Positions 1 to 7,506 of a DNA stretch of 30,355 bases are shown here, piece by piece. The notes beneath the pieces are model-generated. The model was not told the origin of the DNA, searched no databases, and saw only the letters and a list, made by a program, of their open reading frames with translations. Numbering within the stretch: the first letter of the stretch is position 1; each line of letters begins with the position of its first letter. Origin of the DNA: a virus. The DNA is taken from the IMG/VR virus record IMGVR_UViG_3300047320_000112, positions 1 to 30,355 of that record, one strand, 5' to 3'. The translations under genes and the position numbers were made by a program.

Positions 1-49
1 CCTGCGAATCGAAGGCGTCCGCTGCAAAGGCGCGGTAAGGCGTTGGCAT
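1..49 (-). CDS. Start of an unidentified gene, cut by the window edge
   Basis: Only the first 16 codons are visible; the peptide begins MPTPYRAFAADAFDS. The start is chosen because GGAGAG lies about 3 nt upstream of the ATG on the minus strand. The gene continues leftward in the same direction as the tail genes, so it could be the next late gene (tail or lysis), but the visible part is too short to assign a family. Confidence 0.5.
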   Translation of the reverse strand, partial: MPTPYRAFAADAFDSQ

Positions 50-157
50 CGGCTCTCCATGTGGAATTGGCCCACGAGGGGCGCGATTTAGCTAAACTTC
101 AAGTTGTTCGGGCGGGGTTGGGCGTGGTAATTCTCCAGGCTCAACCGAGGACGCCAG

Positions 158-343
158 ATGATCCGCGAACTTCTGAATCAAATTGGTCTCACTCAGGATG
201 AGCGCCAATGGCATCCCGACCCGAGCACCCAAGAAGCAAGGATGCGTCGGCGCCCATGGAAGAACGCCCCTTGGCAATATCGCCCGTTTACCGCTGACGA
301 AATGGAAGAAGATGCGCTCGCGGCCGAACGTCAGAGGTGGTGA
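158..343 (+). CDS. Small hypothetical protein, 61 aa, opposite to the late operon
   Basis: Unrecognised 61-residue protein, mixed charged, with no membrane segment. The ATG has GAGG 7 nt upstream, and the ORF ends 2 nt before the stop of the esterase gene that converges on it. It lies on the plus strand between two minus-strand late genes, a position typical of prophage 'moron' genes that are transcribed independently of the late operon. A 61-aa ORF on the opposite strand at 92-277 covers the same DNA but has no comparable start signal. No function can be inferred. Confidence 0.5.
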   Translation: MIRELLNQIGLTQDERQWHPDPSTQEARMRRRPWKNAPWQYRPFTADEMEEDALAAERQRW

Positions 344-345
344 AT

Positions 346-1161
346 TTAGATCGCGGCTTTAATCGTTGAGGCCCAAAGCGGCCCAACCTTCCCCGCGCCT
401 TGATCCGTGAAGTGTGTGTTATCTGACTGCCTATCGCCTGCGGCCACGACGCTGTCGCTGTCAGCCCCTGCAAAGATGTCAGTGCCGTTTGCCATCGCAA
501 CCTGCGCAGCCTGCACGGCGCTAGAAGCCGCCCCCGTTTGATACGAACACTTCGCGATGAACCATGGCGCGGGGTGACCATCTGCGCGGACAAGATTGAT
601 CAGAGAAGTCATGCTCGCTTGATATGCCGCCTGCGTCGTATTTAGTGACCTGTCGGTCTCTCCTTGCAGCCAAGTAAAGCCCGTGATCGTGAGACCAAGC
701 GCTTTAGCTCGCCGAGCCGCGACAATGATCCGCTGGTCGAGCGTCGAGTTGACAGCCCAATCATTGACTGAGGTCAGGCCGATAGCGGTCGGCACAAGAA
801 CGACGTGATCATATTTGCCGTCAGTGACCAGCTTGTCTGCCATCCGCGACCAGACGCTGCCAACACCCGGCACCGTCGCATTGATCATTTGACATCCGAG
901 TAACGGATCAGCGCCCGCGTACAACCCTCCGTCGTAGAAGTTCAGATTGTGAATCTTTGTGGGGTTCGTAAGCGACGCGGCGCTGTTGGTAGTATTGCCC
1001 GCGTTAGACTGCCCCGAGCAAATGAATGTTCCTATGTTGCCAGTCAACACGCTTGGATGCCGTAACGTCTTGCCGACGAGATTACGATTGCCGCCCATGG
1101 GCTGCCCGGGGAACTCTTGAGTATATAGCAGCCGATCAGGAGATGAAATGGAGCCAACCAT
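346..1161 (-). CDS. SGNH/SASA-type carbohydrate esterase, tail-associated
   Basis: Predicted 271-aa hydrolase of the SGNH superfamily, close to the sialate O-acetylesterase (SASA) type. The nucleophile block is GQSN at residues 50-53, a second conserved block WLQGETD is at 164-170, and the DNTH motif at 247-250 supplies the catalytic Asp/His. No signal peptide is seen. Such enzymes on phage tails remove acetyl groups from surface polysaccharide, so host-receptor deacetylation is the likely role (inference). The start is the ATG at 1161, which shares its A with the TGA of the fibre gene (TGATG). The ORF stays open 22 codons further upstream, but that part is only the fibre gene read in another frame. 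The close coupling suggests that fibre and esterase are made together. Confidence 0.82.
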   Translation of the reverse strand: MVGSISSPDRLLYTQEFPGQPMGGNRNLVGKTLRHPSVLTGNIGTFICSGQSNAGNTTNSAASLTNPTKIHNLNFYDGGLYAGADPLLGCQMINATVPGVGSVWSRMADKLVTDGKYDHVVLVPTAIGLTSVNDWAVNSTLDQRIIVAARRAKALGLTITGFTWLQGETDRSLNTTQAAYQASMTSLINLVRADGHPAPWFIAKCSYQTGAASSAVQAAQVAMANGTDIFAGADSDSVVAAGDRQSDNTHFTDQGAGKVGPLWASTIKAAI

Positions 1162-2834
1162 CAGAGGACCGTCGATCCGGCCATGCCGAATTTGAAGTTG
1201 CCGTTCGTTATATCGGTCCCAAACCAAGTTTGAGTGTCTGCACCACCATTCCCGAACTCTAACCAGACAATGGTATGAATGCCCAAGCCGACAGGGCCAG
1301 AGAAAAACGAATACATCGTCAACCCGGTGTTGATTACGTTCCCGGTAGTGGCCATGCCATCTGTTGAAAGAGCCGAGGTGCTATCCAAGCCGATGCCAGA
1401 CCGAACCTGAGTTGACGTTGACGTGCTATTTGCGACAAACGCGCCTTGTTTAACATCAGCCGTGACTGTCCCGAGGCCATCCACGATTTCGATTCGGTTT
1501 AGCAAGTTGGCGTTTGTCTGTCGCCATGTTGCAGTCGAATAGGTCCATGATTGAGAGGACTCAGCAACACGGAGTTGACGCAGAGCTTGATTATAGGCGT
1601 TGTACAGAAGCCGCTGGCGCTTGGTATCGGATGTCTGCCCATCGGAACCCGACGGGACGTAGAACGACCCGAGGTAGGTCCCTTGGTTCGCGGCGACCGT
1701 GATCGTATTGCCGGACGCTGAACCAAAGCGGAGCGTCATAGAGTTCTTGTTGGTTGGGATGCCTGACTTTGAAAAATCCAGTTCTGTTGTGCCCGCGCCC
1801 GTTCCTCGCGCTGTGCTCGACGACCACGCCGGGCCGGTACCCAAACGAATTGTGCCACTATCGTTCACGCCGAATAGATCGAAAACTTTACCGGCTTGAT
1901 GGTAGCCGGTGTGACCTGATGTGGCATCAAGTGCCAGCGTCAGCTCGGTAAAAGCGGTCGGAGTGAAAGACGAGCCATTCCAGATAGGAAGAGCCGCTCC
2001 TCCTGTGGGTGTGAAATAAATCGACGTCGCACCGGCCACGTCCGCAGTTGTGACAGCAACGCCGCTCGTCAACGTCAACCGGCCTTGAGGCGCTGCAATC
2101 GCGCTTCCCCCACCCGTCCCATTCGCCGCAGCAGTCACCCGACCTTGAGCGTCAACAGTGAGACTGGTGTTGGTGTAGGAGCCGGCGCTCACAGTCGTAT
2201 TCGTAAGCGCCACAGTCGGATTGCCTGAAACGCCGTCGCCGCTCGATACCGTGATTTGGTTCGCCGTGCCGGCTATCGTGCGCGCCGCAGCCGTGCCAGC
2301 ACCAGTGCGGGCGACAAGGCCGGTCGAAGACAGGCTAGCAATAGCCGTCAAATCGCTGTCTAGCGGCTGCTTTCCGTCCAACGCGGCTTGCGTGGCCGTT
2401 GAAATTGGTTTGCCGGCATCGCTCGTATTATCGACGCTCCCGAGTCCGACTTGAGATTTTGTTACGGCGTGCGGGTTAGATGTGTTAGCTTCGTGCGTGT
2501 CGATGTTGGACTGCACAACAGCAATCGCTGTCGCTTGAGCGATCGAGACTGGCTTGTCAACGTCGGACGAATTGTCCACCTGATCAAGGCCAACGTCAGC
2601 CTTAACAATACCCGTGGGGGTCGTAATAACAGGCGAGTCACTCAGGACAATTGAACCCGAGCCTGTAAGCGTCTTTCCGGAAAGCTGATCGAGCGTCGCA
2701 TCGTGCGGCTGCACATCAACGCCAGGGGTCAACCCCTCAACAACATGGTCCTCATCCCAATGATTGCCATAGACGCGGTTCGGATCTTGGCCCTGTGGCT
2801 TGCCAGAGACTTTGGCGTGCGTGACACGAACCAT
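1161..2834 (-). CDS. Tail fibre protein
   Basis: 557 aa. The N-terminal 40 residues are a short head typical of small phage fibre proteins and presumably attach to the virion. Two copies of a fibre repeat follow, VGLDQVDNSSDVDKPVS and VGLGSVDNTSDAGKPIS, about 50 residues apart, then Thr/Ser/Gly-rich beta-type sequence (about 150-260). The C-terminal half (about 260-557) includes YHQAGKVFDLFGVND and a GTGPAWSSSTARGTGAGTTEL segment (written in part), which I recall from fibre-like proteins of alphaproteobacterial prophages. The gene overlaps the upstream adaptor by one base (TAATG) and the downstream esterase by one base (TGATG). Receptor recognition is inferred. Confidence 0.8.
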   Translation of the reverse strand: MVRVTHAKVSGKPQGQDPNRVYGNHWDEDHVVEGLTPGVDVQPHDATLDQLSGKTLTGSGSIVLSDSPVITTPTGIVKADVGLDQVDNSSDVDKPVSIAQATAIAVVQSNIDTHEANTSNPHAVTKSQVGLGSVDNTSDAGKPISTATQAALDGKQPLDSDLTAIASLSSTGLVARTGAGTAAARTIAGTANQITVSSGDGVSGNPTVALTNTTVSAGSYTNTSLTVDAQGRVTAAANGTGGGSAIAAPQGRLTLTSGVAVTTADVAGATSIYFTPTGGAALPIWNGSSFTPTAFTELTLALDATSGHTGYHQAGKVFDLFGVNDSGTIRLGTGPAWSSSTARGTGAGTTELDFSKSGIPTNKNSMTLRFGSASGNTITVAANQGTYLGSFYVPSGSDGQTSDTKRQRLLYNAYNQALRQLRVAESSQSWTYSTATWRQTNANLLNRIEIVDGLGTVTADVKQGAFVANSTSTSTQVRSGIGLDSTSALSTDGMATTGNVINTGLTMYSFFSGPVGLGIHTIVWLEFGNGGADTQTWFGTDITNGNFKFGMAGSTVL

Positions 2835-3487
2835 TATGGCGTCGCTCCCGTCACTCGGGCCGTCATTGGGCCAGCATTATAAGCCTGATCACGTGCAAGC
2901 TGGTTGATGCTGTCGAGCACGGTTTGGAAGCCAGATCCCCATACGTTAATGCGCTCGTCCTCCTTGATGTAAGGCGCTGTCTCAATAAGAGCGCCGTACA
3001 GGTAGATGTCTGGGAAAGCTGTTAGGAGCCAGTTAGTAGGGTTATCCGTGCTCAGCGCCGGGATATTGGCGCGGTAGACCATCTCTATGGTGTAGGCCAT
3101 GTCTGGCGAGCGGATGAGCTCCATCTCGTCACCAAAGATGGTGAAATATTCAGGCCGGCCCGTCACGTTCCCACAACGGGAGCGCCATTCATCAGCTTGA
3201 CCGCCGCTCATGAAGTTGAGGCGCGGCTTGCCATCGACGCTGGACAACCGAACGCGTCGCATGGTTTGGAAATCAGCAGGCAATGAGATGAACTCAGGCT
3301 CATCAGCATCCATGTTTACGGTTGCCGTTGAACGCCGCTCCATTTTGTTCGATCGCATGTCGCGATTGAGCTTCGCTTCGCATAGCCGAATGAAGTCGGG
3401 AATGCGCGCGAGAATGCCTGCGTCCGTCTCACGGCCCAGCCATTCAGCAATAGCCGTTTGGAGATCGGTATATGTTGACAAAGTCAT
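2834..3487 (-). CDS. Head-tail adaptor protein (SU10 adaptor-like)
   Basis: 217 aa. The N-terminal half contains IPDFIRLCEAKLNRDMR (about residues 29-45), followed by a segment ending in LPADFQTMRRVRL. This pattern resembles the adaptor family of SU10-like podoviruses, which sits under the portal and joins the head to the tail. Predicted to be mostly helical with a beta-rich insertion. The ATG overlaps the stop of the HNH gene (ATGA), and the gene is followed directly by the fibre. In a podovirus one expects nozzle and internal protein genes after the adaptor; they are absent here and may lie left of the window. Family assignment is by recognition, not by search. Confidence 0.72.
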   Translation of the reverse strand: MTLSTYTDLQTAIAEWLGRETDAGILARIPDFIRLCEAKLNRDMRSNKMERRSTATVNMDADEPEFISLPADFQTMRRVRLSSVDGKPRLNFMSGGQADEWRSRCGNVTGRPEYFTIFGDEMELIRSPDMAYTIEMVYRANIPALSTDNPTNWLLTAFPDIYLYGALIETAPYIKEDERINVWGSGFQTVLDSINQLARDQAYNAGPMTARVTGATP

Positions 3488-3948
3488 ACGCGCGCCCGGT
3501 TATTTTTAATCGCTGAAATATAATGCGTACTTGCCCCATATCGCTTGGCGAGCGCTACGGTTCGATCTGATGACAGGCGAATAGCATTGACCTCGTCATC
3601 GGTGAGCTTGGCGTATGGCTTTCTAGGACCAGTCGCCGGCAATTTGCGGCCACGAGCGTATGCATCTCGCATGTTCTGTGAGTGATCGCCGGCATAGAGA
3701 TGATCAGGATTCACGCACATCTTGTTGTCGCAAGTGTGCAGAGCATCCATTCCTTTCGGAATCGGCCCCACAAACCACTCGCAAGCCAGTCGAGAGGCCA
3801 CAGCTATGCGGCGACTTCCGTCAGACCGGCTTCCAACACCAAAGCGACCATAGCCACCCGAGATGGCACCCAACCAAAGCCAGCAACCCGAATTGGGTTC
3901 AGGAATAACCTTGCTAAGGAACCTATCTTGATCGGATAGGCCCCTCAT
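3484..3948 (-). CDS. Free-standing HNH homing-type endonuclease
   Basis: 154 aa. The core reads SGCWLWLGAISGGYGRFG, then GMDALHTCDNKMCVNPDHLYAG. The Cys pair around DNKMC and the NPDHL motif form the HNH nuclease fold with its zinc site. A C-terminal helix-turn-helix-like tail (about 115-154, KLTDDEVNAIRL...) probably adds DNA recognition. A TTG 8 codons upstream extends the ORF, but the ATG at 3948 overlaps the preceding stop as ATGA and is preferred. It is wedged between a head-completion gene and the adaptor with ATGA overlaps on both sides, so it inserted without breaking the coupling. It is likely a selfish intronless homing endonuclease. Confidence 0.85.
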   Translation of the reverse strand: MRGLSDQDRFLSKVIPEPNSGCWLWLGAISGGYGRFGVGSRSDGSRRIAVASRLACEWFVGPIPKGMDALHTCDNKMCVNPDHLYAGDHSQNMRDAYARGRKLPATGPRKPYAKLTDDEVNAIRLSSDRTVALAKRYGASTHYISAIKNNRARV

Positions 3949-4238
3949 TTGTCTACCCGCAGAAACCGCCAATCCGGGTCTTGGAGTTTTCTGGCGATAA
4001 GCTTGTCAAACTCTTCGGAAAATAAGCGAAGGTTAACATTTCCGCGCTGCGCTTCCTCGTTCAACCACTGCTCCAGGAAGATGTTCGGGATCTTCGCAAC
4101 ATGGCGGCCCCAATCGCTCTGCTGAGAGATCGACTGGAGCGCCTTGTTGTGGTCAATGATGTCCTCCACATCCTGGACGCGCTCGAACGTGAACGTCTTT
4201 GCGCCTTCGTCGATGTGGAGAGAGGTCTGCACCGTCAT
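3945..4238 (-). CDS. Hypothetical head-module protein, 97 aa
   Basis: 97 aa, acidic and helical, not clearly recognised. The sequence has VEDIIDHNKALQSISQ followed by DWGRHVAKIPNIFLEQWL and a C-terminal DPDWRFLRV. It lies between two small beta-type proteins downstream of the capsid gene and the adaptor region. Small proteins with this kind of IP-x-x-x-x-x-WL segment occur in the head modules of SU10-like podoviruses, where they may serve head completion; that is inference. The start overlaps the preceding stop by one base (TAATG). Confidence 0.7.
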   Translation of the reverse strand: MTVQTSLHIDEGAKTFTFERVQDVEDIIDHNKALQSISQQSDWGRHVAKIPNIFLEQWLNEEAQRGNVNLRLFSEEFDKLIARKLQDPDWRFLRVDK

Positions 4239-4534
4239 TAGACTAGTTCCGATACCCAGAGCGTGCCGGCAGTGGCCGTAGCCAAGCCAGCAGTTGCCGC
4301 CTTGATCGCTGAAATGCGCTGACCGGGAGTGACCGTAACGAAGGTTTCCCAGTTAGCCGGCAGGAATGGATCAGCGACGGTTGCAGTTTGAGCACCATCG
4401 CCAATCTTGAAGTGGCACGCAGAGTTAGCTACCAGCCGAAGCCGGTAAGTCTGCGAGCTGAACGCATTCGTGATTGCCGCCGAAGCGTCGTAGGCAATCG
4501 CTTGCGTTACGCCAATGCGCTCAGGACGATGCAT
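4238..4534 (-). CDS. Small beta-rich virion protein, 98 aa
   Basis: 98 aa, rich in Ala, Thr and Val, with the pattern YRLRLVANSACHFKIGDG...FLPANWETFVTVTPGQRISAI. This looks like a compact beta-sandwich, as in small phage capsid-decoration or fibre-base proteins. It follows the 122-aa protein by 2 nt and overlaps the next gene by one base. I do not recognise a named family. Expression as part of the head operon suggests a structural role. Confidence 0.7.
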   Translation of the reverse strand: MHRPERIGVTQAIAYDASAAITNAFSSQTYRLRLVANSACHFKIGDGAQTATVADPFLPANWETFVTVTPGQRISAIKAATAGLATATAGTLWVSELV

Positions 4535-4536
4535 GA

Positions 4537-4905
4537 TCAGGCCTCGCGAATGCCAACCGAGAAGTCCATCCCGATGGTTGTGCCGGAAGCACCTGACGGC
4601 GTGAACGAGATCACGTCATCCTCGTTGACGTAGGACAGCGCATCGGTCGTAGGCGCGCTCTTGAACAACTGGCCGGCAGCAGAACCCGACTGCGTCACGG
4701 TGAACGTGCCAATCGTGGTGCCGTTGACTGCAACAGTGATCGTGCCATCAGCGGTCGTAATTGCGCCGCGAAGGATGCCGGTGAAGGAATGGACCTTCGC
4801 CCGGAACGGAACGCGGATATAAGCCACGGCAGGCGTTGTGCCGACGCTCGGCGTATACGTCGTCAGATCCGCCGAATTGAACGTGTGGTTATTGGGTAGA
4901 GCCAT
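4537..4905 (-). CDS. Probable capsid decoration or head fibre-like protein, 122 aa
   Basis: 122 aa, Thr/Gly/Val-rich beta protein, starting MALPNNHTFNSADLTTYTPS. The sequence alternates ITVAVNGTTIGTFTV-type strands with loops and looks like a jelly-roll or Ig-like fold. GGAGG lies 5 nt upstream of the ATG, a stronger ribosome site than most neighbours have. It is the first gene after the major capsid protein and after an intrinsic terminator, as decoration proteins often are. The role is inferred from position and composition. Confidence 0.7.
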   Translation of the reverse strand: MALPNNHTFNSADLTTYTPSVGTTPAVAYIRVPFRAKVHSFTGILRGAITTADGTITVAVNGTTIGTFTVTQSGSAAGQLFKSAPTTDALSYVNEDDVISFTPSGASGTTIGMDFSVGIREA

Positions 4906-4920
4906 CTAAGCCTCCAAAGG

Positions 4921-4944
4921 AAAAGGCCGCCCCGAAGGACGGCC
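4921..4944 (-). terminator. Intrinsic terminator/attenuator after the capsid gene
   Basis: On the minus strand an 8-bp stem (GGCCGTCC/GGGCGGCC, one T-G pair) closes a TTCG tetraloop and is followed by TTTT. It lies 17 nt after the capsid stop and just before the ribosome site of the next gene. It probably gives partial termination, so that the capsid protein is made in excess over the downstream head-completion proteins. Confidence 0.82.
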
Positions 4945-4960
4945 ATGTTGATGTGAAGGC

Positions 4961-5926
4961 TTAAGCCGTGGTGTTGTCGAACACGCCGCCGGAAGCCTTT
5001 TCATTGCGGGCTTCAAGGGTATATTCGCTCAACATCTGAGCGCGCTCGCTGTCGCCAGTCTTGGCGAGAGGAACCGCGACCATCTTACGGCCATTCAAGT
5101 GAGCAACCGCCCACATGTCATCCTGGAGCACCAGAACGTCACGAGCGCGAACCTGACGGCTCGGCGCCACCTTGAGCACACCGAAGTCCGACTCGTACAC
5201 GTCAACCGACGCAACGATCTTCTTGGACTTGGCATCCTCGGTCGTGGTCGCACGGCCCGTGAAGGTCGAGAACTGCTGCTTGTTGAAGCCGCCGCACATG
5301 ATGATGTTAGGCTTGCCGCCGTTGGTCCACGCCGACTGGAGCACGGTCTTCAGGCGCGCTTCAGTGAACGCGATCTGCGTGCCATCAGTACGGGTGCCAG
5401 TGCCGTTCGCAGCAGCCGGATCGACGCCAGCGGTGCCGGCAGTCGCCTTGCTCGTGTTGGTCTTGATCCACGAGAGAACCGACGCGGTTTTACGAGCGGT
5501 CGCATCGTCGCCGGTCACTTTGGCTTGGTTGGTGCCGCAGAGAATGGCATCAATGTCGAGCTTGAGGGCCAGACCCTTGAGCATCTTCTGGTAGCCGAGT
5601 TCGTCGCCACGGCCAGCGTGTTCAACGGCCTGCTGTGTGCCAGTAACGCGAGCAACCTTGTCCGAGATCTGGCAGATGTTGCCGAGACGGACAGTAGGAG
5701 TTGCCGCGTCGGTCGTAGCGTCGTCACCTTCGAGCACTGCATTGCCGGTGTCGCGGGTATCGAGCGCCTGCGTCTGCCATTCGTGGTTGACGGCGGAGGA
5801 TTTCACCTTCTCGCACATGGTGAAGAACGGCGTATCGGTCGGATCGATGCGGAAGATTTCGTCCGACAGGTCTTCGCGGTTGCCGACCGCTTCGTAAGTG
5901 GCGAACGTGTTTGATGGGAGAGCCAT
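4961..5926 (-). CDS. Major capsid protein (SU10-like, HK97 fold expected)
   Basis: 321 aa. Starts MALPSNTFATYEAVGNREDL, then IFRIDPTDTPFFTMCEK, a typical opening of the SU10-type major capsid family (DUF5309-like), which adopts the HK97 fold. Other family-like stretches are NICQISDKVARVTGTQQAV (about 105-123) and, near the C-terminus, VLVLQDDMWAVAHLNGR. AAGGAT precedes the ATG at normal spacing. It follows the scaffold by 12 nt and is followed by an intrinsic terminator, the usual arrangement for a highly expressed coat gene. There is no N-terminal delta domain, in agreement with a separate scaffold gene. Confidence 0.85.
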   Translation of the reverse strand: MALPSNTFATYEAVGNREDLSDEIFRIDPTDTPFFTMCEKVKSSAVNHEWQTQALDTRDTGNAVLEGDDATTDAATPTVRLGNICQISDKVARVTGTQQAVEHAGRGDELGYQKMLKGLALKLDIDAILCGTNQAKVTGDDATARKTASVLSWIKTNTSKATAGTAGVDPAAANGTGTRTDGTQIAFTEARLKTVLQSAWTNGGKPNIIMCGGFNKQQFSTFTGRATTTEDAKSKKIVASVDVYESDFGVLKVAPSRQVRARDVLVLQDDMWAVAHLNGRKMVAVPLAKTGDSERAQMLSEYTLEARNEKASGGVFDNTTA

Positions 5927-5938
5927 AAGAATAGATCC

Positions 5939-7012
5939 TTAGCGTTGAGCCGCCTGCTTGGCCGCATAAAGGGCCGCAGCGTTGCGGACATTGGGGTTTT
6001 GGGTGAAACGTCGTGAGGCTTCTTGGACTGAGGCATCGATAGTCCCGCCTTTGGGCGGAGCGACGCCTGGCCGCTGAACTTGTGGGACTGGCTTGGGCAC
6101 GGCTTTCGGAGGAGCCTTCTGAAGCTGGTCGTACTTCACAGCCTTCATGATGATGTCCTGAAGACCAGCGTGGAACGGCGAGAACTTCTCACCATTCGCA
6201 ATGGCATTCAGATCACTGTCTGCGAAACCAGCAGACCGGAAGAGTTCGACCGCCGCAGTCTGAAACTGCTTCGATTTCTCCGGGTCTTTCAGTTCTGGAT
6301 GGAGTTCAAGTACCTTGGCATTTTCCTCGCTTTGGAACTTTGCCCATTGCGATTTTGATTCCTCGGTCTTGCGCTGCTCTGCCTGCTGCAGCTCATAGGC
6401 TGTCGCCTGCATCTTCTGCTGATAGGTGTCCCACTGAATCTTGCGGAACGGATCTTCAGCAGCCATCCTCTCCACGTCCGCCATTGTGCGGATGTCCGCA
6501 AATGGACTGGAGTTGTGAAGGGCCTCCATCAAGGCCGGTAGTTTGGCCTCGTACTCCTGTTGTGCCTTTGCTGCCCGTTCTAGCTCGGCCTGTGCGGCCT
6601 TGCGTTGTTCAGCAACCTCATTTTGGCTCTTACGAACCGCTTCACTGGCTTTCCTGTCCTGCTCCAGGAGAAACTCCTGGGTCACAGGGTCGAGTTTGGC
6701 CCAATGATCGGCTTGTTCAGATGCCCAAGACCTCGGGAGCTTGAGTGGCGGCTTTTCAGCCGGGTCAGCTTCCTGCGTCTCACCGGTAGCCTCAGTTTGA
6801 GGGGCGGCGCCAGCCTCTACGGCTGATTTCGTTTCCGTGGCTGCCGGGTTAGCAGCGCCAGCGGATGAATTGGTTTCCTCGCGCTTCATACGCTCAGCGT
6901 AGGCTGTTACAGCTCCACGAACTGAAAGCGGAGTATCGTTTGCAATGGCGACTTCAGCGGGAGCCGCAGGCGCGACTTCACCGCCAGCAACTACGCCAGC
7001 TTCTTCAGACAT
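5939..7012 (-). CDS. Scaffold protein for head assembly
   Basis: 357 aa. The N-terminal 100 residues are Ala/Glu/Pro-rich and disordered. The middle (about 100-240) is a long charged coiled coil (EVAEQRKAAQAELERAAKAQ and following). The C-terminus is basic and Pro-rich (PKAVPKPVPQVQRPGVAPPK), ending in a short helical segment. Composition, length and position directly before the capsid gene fit an internal scaffold that directs coat assembly and is then lost or cleaved. There is no visible protease domain. Confidence 0.82.
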   Translation of the reverse strand: MSEEAGVVAGGEVAPAAPAEVAIANDTPLSVRGAVTAYAERMKREETNSSAGAANPAATETKSAVEAGAAPQTEATGETQEADPAEKPPLKLPRSWASEQADHWAKLDPVTQEFLLEQDRKASEAVRKSQNEVAEQRKAAQAELERAAKAQQEYEAKLPALMEALHNSSPFADIRTMADVERMAAEDPFRKIQWDTYQQKMQATAYELQQAEQRKTEESKSQWAKFQSEENAKVLELHPELKDPEKSKQFQTAAVELFRSAGFADSDLNAIANGEKFSPFHAGLQDIIMKAVKYDQLQKAPPKAVPKPVPQVQRPGVAPPKGGTIDASVQEASRRFTQNPNVRNAAALYAAKQAAQR

Positions 7013-7027
7013 GAATTGTTCCTTGGT

Positions 7028-7327
7028 TTAGACGATACCGAGCAATTTCTTGCGCGCGGCCTCTCTGGCCAGATCGTCGAGTTGTTTCGCAGCGACACTC
7101 CCGTTCGCCACGATGGTGGATAGATGCGCCTTGACCTTGCCGACGACGTTCACAGCGATGAACAGTTTCTCCCTGCCCCGCTCGTCATCGATGTGAGTTT
7201 GCCGCCAGCGTTCGACATAGGCGGCTTCCAACGCATTGAACGCTTCGTTCAGTAGTTCATTGTCGAGCAGCGACTTGGCACGAGCGCCGCGCGACATGTC
7301 TTGGTTGGCTTTGATCTCGTCGATCAT
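7028..7327 (-). CDS. Small helical head-module protein, 99 aa
   Basis: 99 aa, all-helical pattern, starting MIDEIKANQDMSRGARAKSL and continuing with ELLNEAFNALEAAYVERWRQT. Small proteins of this kind commonly lie between portal and scaffold genes in podovirus-type modules; their role is not established. The ATG overlaps the preceding stop as ATGA. It could assist portal or scaffold assembly, which is speculation from position. Confidence 0.7.
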   Translation of the reverse strand: MIDEIKANQDMSRGARAKSLLDNELLNEAFNALEAAYVERWRQTHIDDERGREKLFIAVNVVGKVKAHLSTIVANGSVAAKQLDDLAREAARKKLLGIV

Positions 7328-7506
7328 GCGCGCTTTCCGCTTCCGCTACACGACGGGCATCGATTTGCGATTTCCACAATATAGCCGCCTCGGAGCTTCA
7401 GGATCTCAATTGCCATCTTGTCGAGGTTTTGAAGATGTTCCTCAGCCGTTGCGTCGATACGCTTTAGCCCGTTGCCGTCGCAGAAAGTGACGTAAGCGTG
7501 CATCAT
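7324..7506 (-). CDS. Small CxxC protein, 60 aa
   Basis: 60 aa; ends with CPSCSGSGKRA, a DnaJ-like CxxCxGxG half zinc knuckle, after a helical segment EEHLQNLDKMAIEILKL. Only one CxxC pair is present, so zinc binding would need dimerisation or the single upstream Cys. Start and stop overlap its neighbours as ATGA on both sides, so it is co-translated with the portal and the 99-aa protein. No function is assigned. Confidence 0.65.
   Translation of the reverse strand: MMHAYVTFCDGNGLKRIDATAEEHLQNLDKMAIEILKLRGGYIVEIANRCPSCSGSGKRA

Noticed and set aside
92-277. Minus-strand ORF of 61 codons
   Set aside because: Overlaps the plus-strand 61-aa gene, which has a better start site; the sequence looks like a shadow.
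1-345. Left attachment site or tRNA 3' half
   Set aside because: No T-arm-like or acceptor sequence was found; the prophage appears to continue beyond the left edge.
5099-5914. Long plus-strand ORF (271 codons) opposite the capsid gene
   Set aside because: Antisense shadow of a high-GC gene; the minus strand has clear capsid features, a ribosome site and a terminator.
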